From: Acidobacteriaceae bacterium
Lineage (GTDB): Bacteria > Acidobacteriota > Terriglobia > Terriglobales > Acidobacteriaceae
Direction of reading: 5' to 3'
Length of the DNA stretch: 14,818 nt
Assembly (NCBI GenBank): GCA_030040115.1
Contig: JASHUH010000199.1
Span: 1 to 14,818, forward strand
How positions within the stretch are numbered: position 1 is the first letter of the stretch; each line of letters opens with the position of its first letter. The notes under the pieces are model-generated. The model saw only the letters and a program-made list of their open reading frames with translations, did no database searches and was not told where the DNA came from. A program made the position numbers and the translations under genes. Below, piece by piece: positions 8,219 to 14,170 of this stretch.

Positions 8219-8262
8219 CGTATAGTTGCAAAATCCTTTAGTCCATTTACAAGATCATTTAG
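8219..8262 (-). promoter_or_regulatory. Candidate promoter with repeats upstream of the catabolic run
   Basis: The 178 nt spacer between the response regulator and the ALDH holds a possible -10, TATACG (8219-8224), and a weak -35-like TGGACT (8240-8245), both read on the minus strand, with a 15 bp spacer. Around and upstream of the -35 are two CTAAA words (8237-8241 and 8258-8262) exactly 21 bp apart, and two TAAATG words (8244-8249 and 8256-8261) 12 bp apart. Repeats two helical turns apart just upstream of a weak promoter are what an activator such as the FixJ-type regulator would need. No known consensus is matched, so this is tentative. Confidence 0.3.
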
Positions 8263-8316
8263 GAGGGAAAATGCTGGCTGGACGGACCTGTGCGCTAATA
8301 TCACGCGATCAAAAGG

Positions 8317-8949
8317 TCAGACGTAGTTGGCCTCGGGCAGCTTGAGCTTCTCTGCCATTCGGCCCAATTCGGCGAGAGAACTGGCGTGCATCTTTCGCAT
8401 GAGATGGCCACGATGAACAGCAACAGTGACTTCGCTCATACCGAGCGTCGAGCCAACTTTCTTCGTATGCATCCCGGATACGATGAGACCCATCACCTCC
8501 CGCTCACGTGAAGTGAGCGTAATGTAACGTTCCCGCAAGGCAGCAATATCGCTTCGTTCCTGGCCAGCTACCACCTCGCACGCGAGAGCATGCTGGACCG
8601 CGTCGACGAGGTCCTGATTTCGAAACGGCTTCATTAGAAATTCGACAGCACCCAACTTCATGGCCCTGACGGCTAAGGGAACATCAGCATGGGCCGTGAT
8701 AAAAATGACCGGGATTTTGCTCCCCGCCTCAATTAGTTTCTGTTGCACATCAAGCCCGCTCATTCCAGGAAGCCGGATGTCCAGGATCAGACAACTGGGT
8801 CCTTGCGGCAAATCCCGCTGCAGCAGATCCTTTGCACTTGCAAATGTCTCCGCTTGCAGCCCGACCGTTTTCAGCACGCGCTGCGTCGCTGCACGCACAT
8901 CTGCGTCATCATCGACTATAAGAACGGTGGCGGGGATTGGGGAAGTCAT
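8317..8949 (-). CDS. FixJ/NarL-type response regulator (receiver + LuxR HTH)
   Basis: 210 residues, ATG start with GGGAGG upstream. The receiver (1-125) has the acidic pair D13/D14, phospho-acceptor D57 in LILDIRLPG, T85 in FITAHAD and K107 in LMKPF. A linker leads to a GerE/LuxR-type helix-turn-helix at about 144-205 (LTSREREV, then MSEVTVAVHRGHLMRKM). The turn region reads GMHTKKVGSTLG, where most family members have G-x-x-N-K-x-I-A, so the helix before the recognition helix is somewhat unusual. It starts 14 nt after the kinase stop, and this tight spacing makes the kinase its obvious partner. It probably acts as a DNA-binding activator of the catabolic genes that begin 178 nt downstream; autoregulation is possible. 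Both control links are inferred. Confidence 0.95.
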   Translation of the reverse strand: MTSPIPATVLIVDDDADVRAATQRVLKTVGLQAETFASAKDLLQRDLPQGPSCLILDIRLPGMSGLDVQQKLIEAGSKIPVIFITAHADVPLAVRAMKLGAVEFLMKPFRNQDLVDAVQHALACEVVAGQERSDIAALRERYITLTSREREVMGLIVSGMHTKKVGSTLGMSEVTVAVHRGHLMRKMHASSLAELGRMAEKLKLPEANYV

Positions 8950-8963
8950 AAATACCTACCTCC

Positions 8964-11264
8964 CTACTGGGGCAGTTCTACGCAAAACGTTGCGCCTGGG
9001 CCGACGTTTCCATGGGCCGATAGTCGCCCGCCATGCGATTCCACGATTGTCCGGCTGATTGCCAGACCCATTCCGGTGCCTTGCGACTTGGTCGTAAAGA
9101 ATGCGTCGAAGATCCGCTCTTCGTTGCCTTCGGGGAGGCCTATGCCCGTATTGCTGACTGAGATCAATACACCCGCTGTCACTGTCAGCTCCGACCTCAA
9201 TACGAGATCACCACCCCTTTCTTTCATGGATTCTAGCGCATTCAGCATCAGGTTCATGATCACCTGCTGCAACTGGACGCGGTCACCCGGCACTTGCGGA
9301 GCCTCGCTTGCAAGTTCCATGTGTACCGCGATCGAGGACATCCACGCTTCGTTCTGCAAGAGCGCGCCAATTTCGCGAATTGCTTGGTTGATATCTACGA
9401 GCTCTCGTTGCGGATTGCTTTTCCGAGACAGTGACCGCAAACGGTCGGTGATTTCGGCCCCGCGTTTGATGGATCGGAGAATTGCCGATGTCGCGTTCAT
9501 GAATTCCTGGATATCGATTTGCTTTCGCTGAACAAGCTCCAGGCACACTTCTGCGTTCATCATCGCGGCGGCCATCGGCTGCTTGAGTTCGTGAGCCAAT
9601 GAAGCAGACATCTCTCCCATCACACTCACCCGGTTCATGTGCGCCAAATTACCTTCCAACTGACGCAACCGTTCTCGCTCCTCTTGGGCATGCTTCCGCT
9701 CCGTCACATCCATCACGGTGCCAACCATTTCGATCAACCCTCCGCTTCGATCAACGATAGGGTGCCCTACTGCGTGAATGTGTTTTACTGACCCGTCGGG
9801 GAGAATGATTCTATACTTCTGGTCGATGCCGGTTCCGGCGCGCATTGCTGCGTCGCCATTCTCCCGAGCCCTGTTCCGATCATCAGGATGGACCCGTTGC
9901 AGGACGACGTCCCGATCCGGAGGATGCTGCATCTCATCGAAACCCCAAATCCGGAACATCTCCTCCGACCAATAGACATCGCCTTTGGGACTGCGGGTCC
10001 AACTGCCCGTATGCGTTAGCTCTTGGGCCTGAGCCAAGTGGGCCTCAGATCGCCGCAGAGCCTCATCCGCCCGCCTTCGCTCCGTCACATCTACGGCCGT
10101 TCCCACCAATTCAGTAACTTCTCCGGAGCGACTCACTACCGCATGAGTAACGCTATGGATATGCTTAAGCACTCCGCCCGGCAAGAGAATTCTGTAGTCG
10201 ACTACGCATTCTGCTTTCTCGCGTAATGCCTTCTGAATCCCCTGGTTCACATCGTCACGATCCTCCGGATGGATTCGCTCCCAGAATGTTTCATTTGCGG
10301 GTAGACCCTGACGTGGATCTAGCCCAAAGACCTGGAACAATTCCTCAGACCAGTATGTCGTTTCGCCAGTCCTTGGGTCGTAAGCCCAACTGCCCGTGTG
10401 CGTCAGCCTTTGCGCTTCGGCCAGATAAGCTTCGCTGCACCGCAAAGCCTCTTCCGCCTTCCAGTGTTCCGTCACATCTACGGCCGCACCCACGAATTCA
10501 ATTAACTCCCCTGAACGATTGACGACAGGATGGGCAGCGCTATGAATGTGCTTAAGCGTTCCGTCCAGCAGGACGATTCTGTAATCGAAGACGCTGTCGG
10601 CTTTTTCGCGACGAGCTGTCTGGATTCGTTCATTTAGATAGTCGCGATCATCTGGGTGGATTCGTTCCCAGAATGCTTGCCTCGTTGGCGGACCCTGCTG
10701 AGGATCTAAACCGAAAATTCGGAACATCTCTTCGGACCAGTAGACTGGACCGAGCAGCTGCTTAACATCTGGATCCTGTCGATTGCCCGGGTCAGTTGTA
10801 CCGGCACTCGGGGTCACGCCTTTTTCTTGATCGGGATCGAGCCTTTCACCCGCCAAGACGCTGGACGCCCAACTGCCTGTATGAGTCAGTCTCTGTGCTT
10901 CGGCCAGATATGCCTTGCTGCGACCGAGAGCGAGTTCACGCGACTGAGCGCTTAAAGCGATAGGGGTTATCAGCGCGATCGCACCAAGACTAATCAGCGC
11001 ATTTAACATGCCCTCAAACGCAGGGCCGGTATTACGGGTGATCGCGTAGCTCAAGATCGTGAGTGCCGCGCATCCCAACGCGATTAACGTAACTCCTGAC
11101 GGTTTGCAGAACCTCTTGGACAGCAGCACAACCGCTACATAGAGCACGGCGCAAGCGATGTCTGCTCGGGTAACTGTGTCCGCCATGAAGATTCCTATCG
11201 CAAGCGAGGCTGTGACGACAGGGAGTGTTTTTGAAGGGGAAAGAATTGAAAATCTCTTCTCCAT
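8964..11264 (-). CDS. Membrane-anchored sensor histidine kinase with three PAS domains
   Basis: 766 residues from the ATG at 11262-11264, which has GGAGG 5 nt upstream; a TTG 18 codons earlier is in frame but poorly placed. Hydrophobic segments at about 13-28, 35-48, 57-75 and 87-107 give a short membrane anchor. Three PAS_3/PAC repeats follow (about 118-278, 279-407, 408-525), each with YWSEE, WERIHPDDR-like, KHIH and DVTE motifs. The transmitter contains the H-box with H558 in SLAHELKQP, N-box N671 and N675, G1 NTGIG, F-box FDAFFTTK and G2 GTGMGLAIS. The H-box and F-box place it with FixL/DctB-like kinases that partner FixJ regulators. Residue 705 is Asn where the ATP-binding Asp is expected. 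PAS ligands cannot be read; no haem or flavin residue is claimed. It is cotranscribed with the regulator 14 nt downstream. Confidence 0.95.
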   Translation of the reverse strand: MEKRFSILSPSKTLPVVTASLAIGIFMADTVTRADIACAVLYVAVVLLSKRFCKPSGVTLIALGCAALTILSYAITRNTGPAFEGMLNALISLGAIALITPIALSAQSRELALGRSKAYLAEAQRLTHTGSWASSVLAGERLDPDQEKGVTPSAGTTDPGNRQDPDVKQLLGPVYWSEEMFRIFGLDPQQGPPTRQAFWERIHPDDRDYLNERIQTARREKADSVFDYRIVLLDGTLKHIHSAAHPVVNRSGELIEFVGAAVDVTEHWKAEEALRCSEAYLAEAQRLTHTGSWAYDPRTGETTYWSEELFQVFGLDPRQGLPANETFWERIHPEDRDDVNQGIQKALREKAECVVDYRILLPGGVLKHIHSVTHAVVSRSGEVTELVGTAVDVTERRRADEALRRSEAHLAQAQELTHTGSWTRSPKGDVYWSEEMFRIWGFDEMQHPPDRDVVLQRVHPDDRNRARENGDAAMRAGTGIDQKYRIILPDGSVKHIHAVGHPIVDRSGGLIEMVGTVMDVTERKHAQEERERLRQLEGNLAHMNRVSVMGEMSASLAHELKQPMAAAMMNAEVCLELVQRKQIDIQEFMNATSAILRSIKRGAEITDRLRSLSRKSNPQRELVDINQAIREIGALLQNEAWMSSIAVHMELASEAPQVPGDRVQLQQVIMNLMLNALESMKERGGDLVLRSELTVTAGVLISVSNTGIGLPEGNEERIFDAFFTTKSQGTGMGLAISRTIVESHGGRLSAHGNVGPGATFCVELPQ
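9693..10913 (-). repeat. Three tandem in-gene PAS repeats of about 350-480 nt
   Basis: Within the kinase gene, units start near 10913, 10430 and 10043, each opening with A(Y/H)LA(E/Q)AQ(R/E)LTHTGSW and closing with DVTE. Similarity is visible in the DNA itself: for example, TCCGTCACATCTACGGCCG occurs at 10081-10099 and again at 10471-10489. Units 1 and 2 are the closest pair. Unit 1 is longer by about 33 residues, inserted between TGSWA and YWSEE, rich in Asp, Gly and Pro, and probably a flexible loop. This indicates fairly recent domain duplication. Confidence 0.85.
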
Positions 11265-11654
11265 CGTTTCCTCCGACAACCCGATCGAGAACTTTACCGA
11301 ATGGATTGTGCAAGACAATGCTTCAAAGCCCGCCTCATGCTTTCATTGATAAATGCTCGATGCCTTGGCATGTACATTAGCTCGGGCCAAAGGTGACCAA
11401 ATTCTTGGACGCTTGCCAGTTCCATGGTGTCAGTTTACGCATCACCTAACTGGCGTCCGCCCCTCCGGTCCTGCAAGATGCAACTTACTTGTTGGGGCGC
11501 GAGCCTGCAATCAGAATATCCAACGATCTCCTGACCGTCTGCTGCCACCTTTCAAAGGTGATAGGATTCGGATGGCGAAAAACCTTTGACCCATGCTATG
11601 AGCATATGAAGCTCATAACCTTGGCACTGAACGCAGTTCCTCGCGCCCGTTCTA
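11265..11654. other. 390 nt spacer between kinase and NmrA-like gene
   Basis: No convincing gene is seen on either strand; a 78-codon plus-strand frame (11353-11589) has no ribosome site and no recognisable sequence. The kinase promoter should lie here, but no clear -35/-10 pair stands out. Small structures are present: a 15 bp palindrome CACCTTT-C-AAAGGTG (11546-11560), a second copy of its CAAAGGTGA half at 11388-11396, ATGCC-TT-GGCAT (11360-11371), and TATGAGC-N7-GCTCATA (11597-11617). The NmrA-like gene ends in tandem stops TAA TAG. Confidence 0.6.
11597..11617. repeat. 21 bp inverted repeat TATGAGC-N7-GCTCATA
   Basis: Perfect 7 bp arms around ATATGAA, about 40 nt past the NmrA-like stop. 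On the minus strand the stem is not followed directly by a T-run (five T's come only about 15 nt later), so an intrinsic terminator is unlikely; an operator is equally possible. No function is assigned. Confidence 0.4.
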
Positions 11655-12524
11655 TTATTTGACCCTCTCTTGTGCGAAGGCTTCGATCGTTGTCGGACCG
11701 TGAAACTTCTCGGTTCCCGAATTACCAAAGTGAATCCACCCTGAGTTGAAGCCCTTCACCATTTCGATGAATAGACCGGTCCGGTCAGCCGGCATTCCCA
11801 TACCTTCAAGAACCGTCTGCCAAGCTACCTCGGGCAGTTGAATCGCCTTTACATCCCGCCCCAGCGCCTTGCTAAACGCGGCCGCCGCTTCGAGCAAATC
11901 TGTCCCGCCTTCCGGCCCACCAACCTCCAGCACGCGCACGCCGTCCCAGCTTTCCTGAAGTACCGTCGCGCCCGCCAGACCAATGTCTCGCGTGGCCACC
12001 AGCGGAAATTTGCGGTCGAGAGGCGCATAGAAGAACGGCATCTCACCGGTGGCGCGAATGTGGTCTAACGCTCCCAGCCAGTTCTCCATAAAACTGCCGG
12101 CGCGCAGATACGCCACTGGAATCGACAGTGTACGTGTCGCCTCTTCCAGCAGGCGCGTAGAGGTAATCAATCCCAGCCCGCTCGGCTGCTCCGAACCGAT
12201 GGAGGAAAGAAACACGGCCTTGCCGGGCTTGGCCTGCACCAGGGCTCTGCTGATCGCTGCGATCACGCGCCTCTGGTCCGGCAGTTCGGGGGCCGGCGCA
12301 AAGTCAGGCGGAATCATCGCGAACGCACCTTCCGCGCCAGCGAATGCCTTTGCGAGCCCCGCCTCGTCGTCATACGCCGATTGCACTAATTCCACGCCGC
12401 GGCCGGCCCATGATGCAGCCTTCGCGGGATCGCGCACCACACCGCGCACTTCTTTGCCCGCAGCCAGCAGATTCTCTGCCACTGCTCCGCCCACTTTGCC
12501 AGTAATTCCCATCACCGTGAACAT
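11655..12524 (-). CDS. NmrA-like NAD(P)-binding Rossmann protein
   Basis: 289 residues, ATG start with AGGAGG 9 nt upstream. The N-terminus carries the dinucleotide motif GITGKVGG (6-13), then VRGVVRDP after strand 2, typical of the atypical SDRs of the NmrA/quinone-oxidoreductase (QOR2, ytfG-like) group. FLSSIGS, STRLLEEATR, YLRAGSFMEN and a C-terminal ADRTGLFIEM helix follow the family pattern. There is no classical Y-x-x-x-K pair, as expected. Members are either redox sensors or NAD(P)H-dependent quinone, azo or nitro reductases. The gene is divergent from a TetR-family gene, and the shared 89 nt region contains two matched palindromes, so it is very probably repressed by that TetR protein and induced by some small molecule (inferred). 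Confidence 0.9.
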   Translation of the reverse strand: MFTVMGITGKVGGAVAENLLAAGKEVRGVVRDPAKAASWAGRGVELVQSAYDDEAGLAKAFAGAEGAFAMIPPDFAPAPELPDQRRVIAAISRALVQAKPGKAVFLSSIGSEQPSGLGLITSTRLLEEATRTLSIPVAYLRAGSFMENWLGALDHIRATGEMPFFYAPLDRKFPLVATRDIGLAGATVLQESWDGVRVLEVGGPEGGTDLLEAAAAFSKALGRDVKAIQLPEVAWQTVLEGMGMPADRTGLFIEMVKGFNSGWIHFGNSGTEKFHGPTTIEAFAQERVK

Positions 12525-12539
12525 ATTCGTTCACCTCCT

Positions 12540-12559
12540 ATGCAAGTAGATACTTACAT
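12540..12559. promoter_or_regulatory. Putative TetR operator 1
   Basis: ATGCAAGTAGATACTTACAT is a 20 bp palindrome with a single arm mismatch. It lies 16 nt before the NmrA-like start, abutting or overlapping its ribosome site, so binding would block transcription or early elongation of that gene. Confidence 0.65.
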
Positions 12560-12569
12560 TTCGATAAAG

Positions 12570-12589
12570 ATGCAAGTTTTTGCTTATAT
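12570..12589. promoter_or_regulatory. Putative TetR operator 2
   Basis: ATGCAAGTTTTTGCTTATAT matches operator 1 at 14 of 20 positions, keeping ATGCAAGT and CTTA at the same offsets. It starts exactly 30 bp from operator 1 (about three helical turns) and overlaps the -10 hexamer of the TetR gene, which suggests autorepression. Confidence 0.55.
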
Positions 12590-12592
12590 AAT
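12587..12592 (+). promoter_or_regulatory. Perfect -10 hexamer TATAAT for the TetR gene
   Basis: It sits 21 nt before the GTG start, predicting a leader of roughly 15 nt. No good -35 lies 16-18 bp upstream (the sequence there is A-rich). The leader has no clear Shine-Dalgarno site, so translation is expected to be weak, which suits an autoregulated repressor. Confidence 0.5.
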
Positions 12593-12613
12593 TGTCCCTG
12601 TAAGAACCTCCCT

Positions 12614-13261
12614 GTGACAGTCTTCGACCCAAATCGGAAACGCAATGCGCGAGGAGAACAGCGCCAGCAGGACCTCCTACGAGCCGCAGCCGCTGTCTTC
12701 GCTCGCCTCGGCTATCACGAGGCCACTACAAACGCGATTGCCACAGAGGCGGGCGTGTCTCCAGCGACTCTCTACCAATTCTTCCCGAATAAGGAAGCTA
12801 TTGCCAGCGCGTTGGCCTCCATCTACGCACGCGAAATGGCCGAAGCCGAACGGAAGATCGACTCAGAAGGAGTCCAAAGCTTCAGAAATGCGATCAAGGA
12901 GCTACTCGATGTCTGCGTGAACTTCAATTGGAGACACCCGGAGTTTCACACCCTCGTGATCGACGCACCTCTCTCAGTAGCCGCTCGCGAAGATAAGCAG
13001 GCTCTTGGCCAGGTCTTTGTGGACTTCATTGCGGACCGCCTCCGGCGGGAGCTGCCGACGCTCTCGCGTTCCGAAGCGGCCCACCACGGCCGGGTTGCGC
13101 TCATGATCTTCCGCGGAATCCTTGAAGAGCTGACCACCGCGCCGCCGAGCACTCGCACGCGCCTACAACAATCCATGCGCGATGCCATTCTTCGCTATCT
13201 GGAGCCAGTGCTCGCGCAAACAAAGACGGCTCCATCGAGTAGCAGGGGATTCCGAACTTAG
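12614..13261 (+). CDS. TetR/AcrR-family transcriptional regulator
   Basis: 215 residues, the usual length for TetR proteins. The GTG start is chosen because the TetR N-terminal helix begins by residue 16. The DNA-binding domain spans about 16-65: QDLLRAAAAVFARLGY (helix 1), ATTNAIATEAGV (helix 2), SPATLYQFFPNKEAI (recognition helix and helix 4 start), a near-consensus match. The rest is an all-alpha ligand and dimer domain with no recognisable ligand specificity; the tail ending SSSRGFRT is probably disordered. It is the only convincing plus-strand gene in the window and is divergent from the NmrA-like gene across two matched palindromes, so it most likely represses both genes. No link to the catabolic cluster is visible. 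Confidence 0.93.
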   Translation: MTVFDPNRKRNARGEQRQQDLLRAAAAVFARLGYHEATTNAIATEAGVSPATLYQFFPNKEAIASALASIYAREMAEAERKIDSEGVQSFRNAIKELLDVCVNFNWRHPEFHTLVIDAPLSVAAREDKQALGQVFVDFIADRLRRELPTLSRSEAAHHGRVALMIFRGILEELTTAPPSTRTRLQQSMRDAILRYLEPVLAQTKTAPSSSRGFRT

Positions 13262-13301
13262 ATTTGTATGGACCAAGTTAAACTCTCGCGGGTTTTTGAT
13301 T

Positions 13302-13324
13302 AGCGACTTTATCGCCAAGTCGCT
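13302..13324. repeat. Perfect 8 bp inverted repeat with 7 nt loop
   Basis: AGCGACTT-TATCGCC-AAGTCGCT lies 41 nt after the TetR stop. It lacks a following T-run on the plus strand, so it is at best a weak or Rho-assisted terminator for the TetR gene. Confidence 0.4.
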
Positions 13325-13412
13325 CATCGAGTGCGGAAGGCGTAGAAATCAAAGATCCTAGCCGGATCAACGCTTCAAGATTGACCGACATGTTGATCGG
13401 CGCGAACGGCGC

Positions 13413-13486
13413 TGCCCGTCGGGTGGGCTGAGATTGCCGCTCCTGCCAGCGGGCAGGAGCCACGCAAAAGGGCGGGCAGACGGGCA
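13413..13486. repeat. Nested symmetric inverted repeats (74 nt)
   Basis: An inner perfect hairpin, GCTCCTGCC-AGCG-GGCAGGAGC (13439-13460), is enclosed by outer arms TGCCCGTC (13413-13420) and GACGGGCA (13479-13486). The arms are separated from the hairpin by exactly 18 nt on each side. It is not a tRNA and no T-run follows. It may be a REP-like element, a mobile-element end or a structured RNA; the identity is unknown. Confidence 0.5.
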
Positions 13487-13494
13487 ACAGAGAC

Positions 13495-13526
13495 AAAAAT
13501 GCGGAGCCTCTGGTTAAAGGCTCCGC
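13495..13526 (-). terminator. Intrinsic terminator of the zinc-ribbon/Fis gene
   Basis: Read on the minus strand: GCGGAGCC, a 10 nt loop, GGCTCCGC, then A and five T's. The 8 bp GC-rich stem with a U-tract lies 28 nt past the stop codon of the gene at 13554-14078. Confidence 0.85.
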
Positions 13527-13553
13527 TATACGTGCATTCCGAAACTCCAAGAC

Positions 13554-14078
13554 TCAAGTTGCAAGAGCGGCTTGCTTCATCGCGCCCATGCCGTACTCCT
13601 GGAGTTTGCGATAGATGGTCGTCTTGCCGATGCCGAGCATGTGGGCCGCCTTCTGGCGATCCCCTCCGGTTCTATCGAGCGCGGATTGGATCAGCGCCCT
13701 TTCCATTTCTTCGAGCGAAGGGAAATTGTCGGCGCCCTCGATTCGCTGAAGAGTCTCGGAAGCCGAGCGAGACAAGCCAGCGCATCTCAGGCAAGGTTGC
13801 TCGACAGGCACCAAGACCTCGCGGACGACCGGAACCTCGACCAGTTGCTTTTGAATAACCGGCACCGGCTTTTCGACTTCAACGTACTCGACCAGGGGTG
13901 CGGGTAACGCTTGATTACAGCGGCGGCACGTCTGGCCCTCCCACTGCGTCAGTTCGCAATGACCGCATCGGACGCGCTTGCGATGCTTCATGGGAGGGGC
14001 TGGCGGGTGGTGACTTGGTTCCACGACTTGCGGGAGCGTAGAAGGCTGATATGTTAACGAAAGATCAGCGGTGTGCAT
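13554..14078 (-). CDS. Zinc-ribbon protein with C-terminal Fis-type helix-turn-helix
   Basis: 174 residues from the ATG at 14076-14078, which has AGGAG 7 nt upstream; the frame runs on upstream to a GTG at 14138, but that start lies inside a terminator-like hairpin. Domains in order: a His/Pro-rich N-terminus, a four-Cys zinc ribbon (C38-x2-C41 and C51-x2-C54), a Val/Pro/Glu-rich linker with repeated VEKPVPV/VEVPVV-like units, a second CLRC pair (C96, C99), and a Fis/HTH_8 motif at about 120-164 (SLEEMERALIQSALDRTGGDRQKAAHMLGI then TTIYRKLQEYG). The last is the DNA-binding end normally found on NtrC-type sigma-54 activators, but there is no AAA+ domain. It is probably a small DNA-binding protein. 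It lies downstream of the ParB-like gene and ends in a strong terminator, so it may be part of a plasmid maintenance or control unit (inferred). Confidence 0.85.
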   Translation of the reverse strand: MHTADLSLTYQPSTLPQVVEPSHHPPAPPMKHRKRVRCGHCELTQWEGQTCRRCNQALPAPLVEYVEVEKPVPVIQKQLVEVPVVREVLVPVEQPCLRCAGLSRSASETLQRIEGADNFPSLEEMERALIQSALDRTGGDRQKAAHMLGIGKTTIYRKLQEYGMGAMKQAALAT

Positions 14079-14119
14079 GTGGGTTCTCCTGAATCTGTGC
14101 ATGTAGATCGTTGGCAAAC

Positions 14120-14144
14120 GGGGCGGTGTTCTGAGCACCGCCCC
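14120..14144 (-). terminator. Strong GC-rich stem-loop after the ParB-like gene
   Basis: GGGGCGGTG and CACCGCCCC form a perfect 9 bp stem around 7 nt, beginning 26 nt past the stop of the gene at 14171. On the minus strand only three T's follow (GTTTG), so termination may be partial, allowing some read-through to the zinc-ribbon/Fis gene. Confidence 0.55.
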
Positions 14145-14170
14145 AAAAGACAGGCAATGGGCGGCTCCGG

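Noticed and set aside
8139..8316. Sigma-54 promoter for the catabolic operon
   Set aside because: A TTTGGC word occurs on the minus strand, but no GC element lies at the correct -12 spacing, and the FixJ-type regulator lacks an AAA+ domain.
8743..9531. 262-codon plus-strand open frame opposite the regulator and kinase
   Set aside because: It lies antisense to two genes with complete, unmistakable domain motifs, has no recognisable protein features, and is explained by codon bias of the real genes.
11353..11589. 78-codon plus-strand frame in the 390 nt spacer
   Set aside because: No Shine-Dalgarno site and no recognisable sequence; it overlaps palindromes and is likely chance.
13413..13486. 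tRNA-sized (74 nt) structure
   Set aside because: It has no T-loop, anticodon-arm pattern or acceptor stem of tRNA type; only two nested stems are visible.
13278..13550. 90-codon minus-strand frame in the structured spacer
   Set aside because: It spans a clear intrinsic terminator and the nested inverted repeats, and it has no recognisable family. A degraded gene remnant is possible but cannot be supported.
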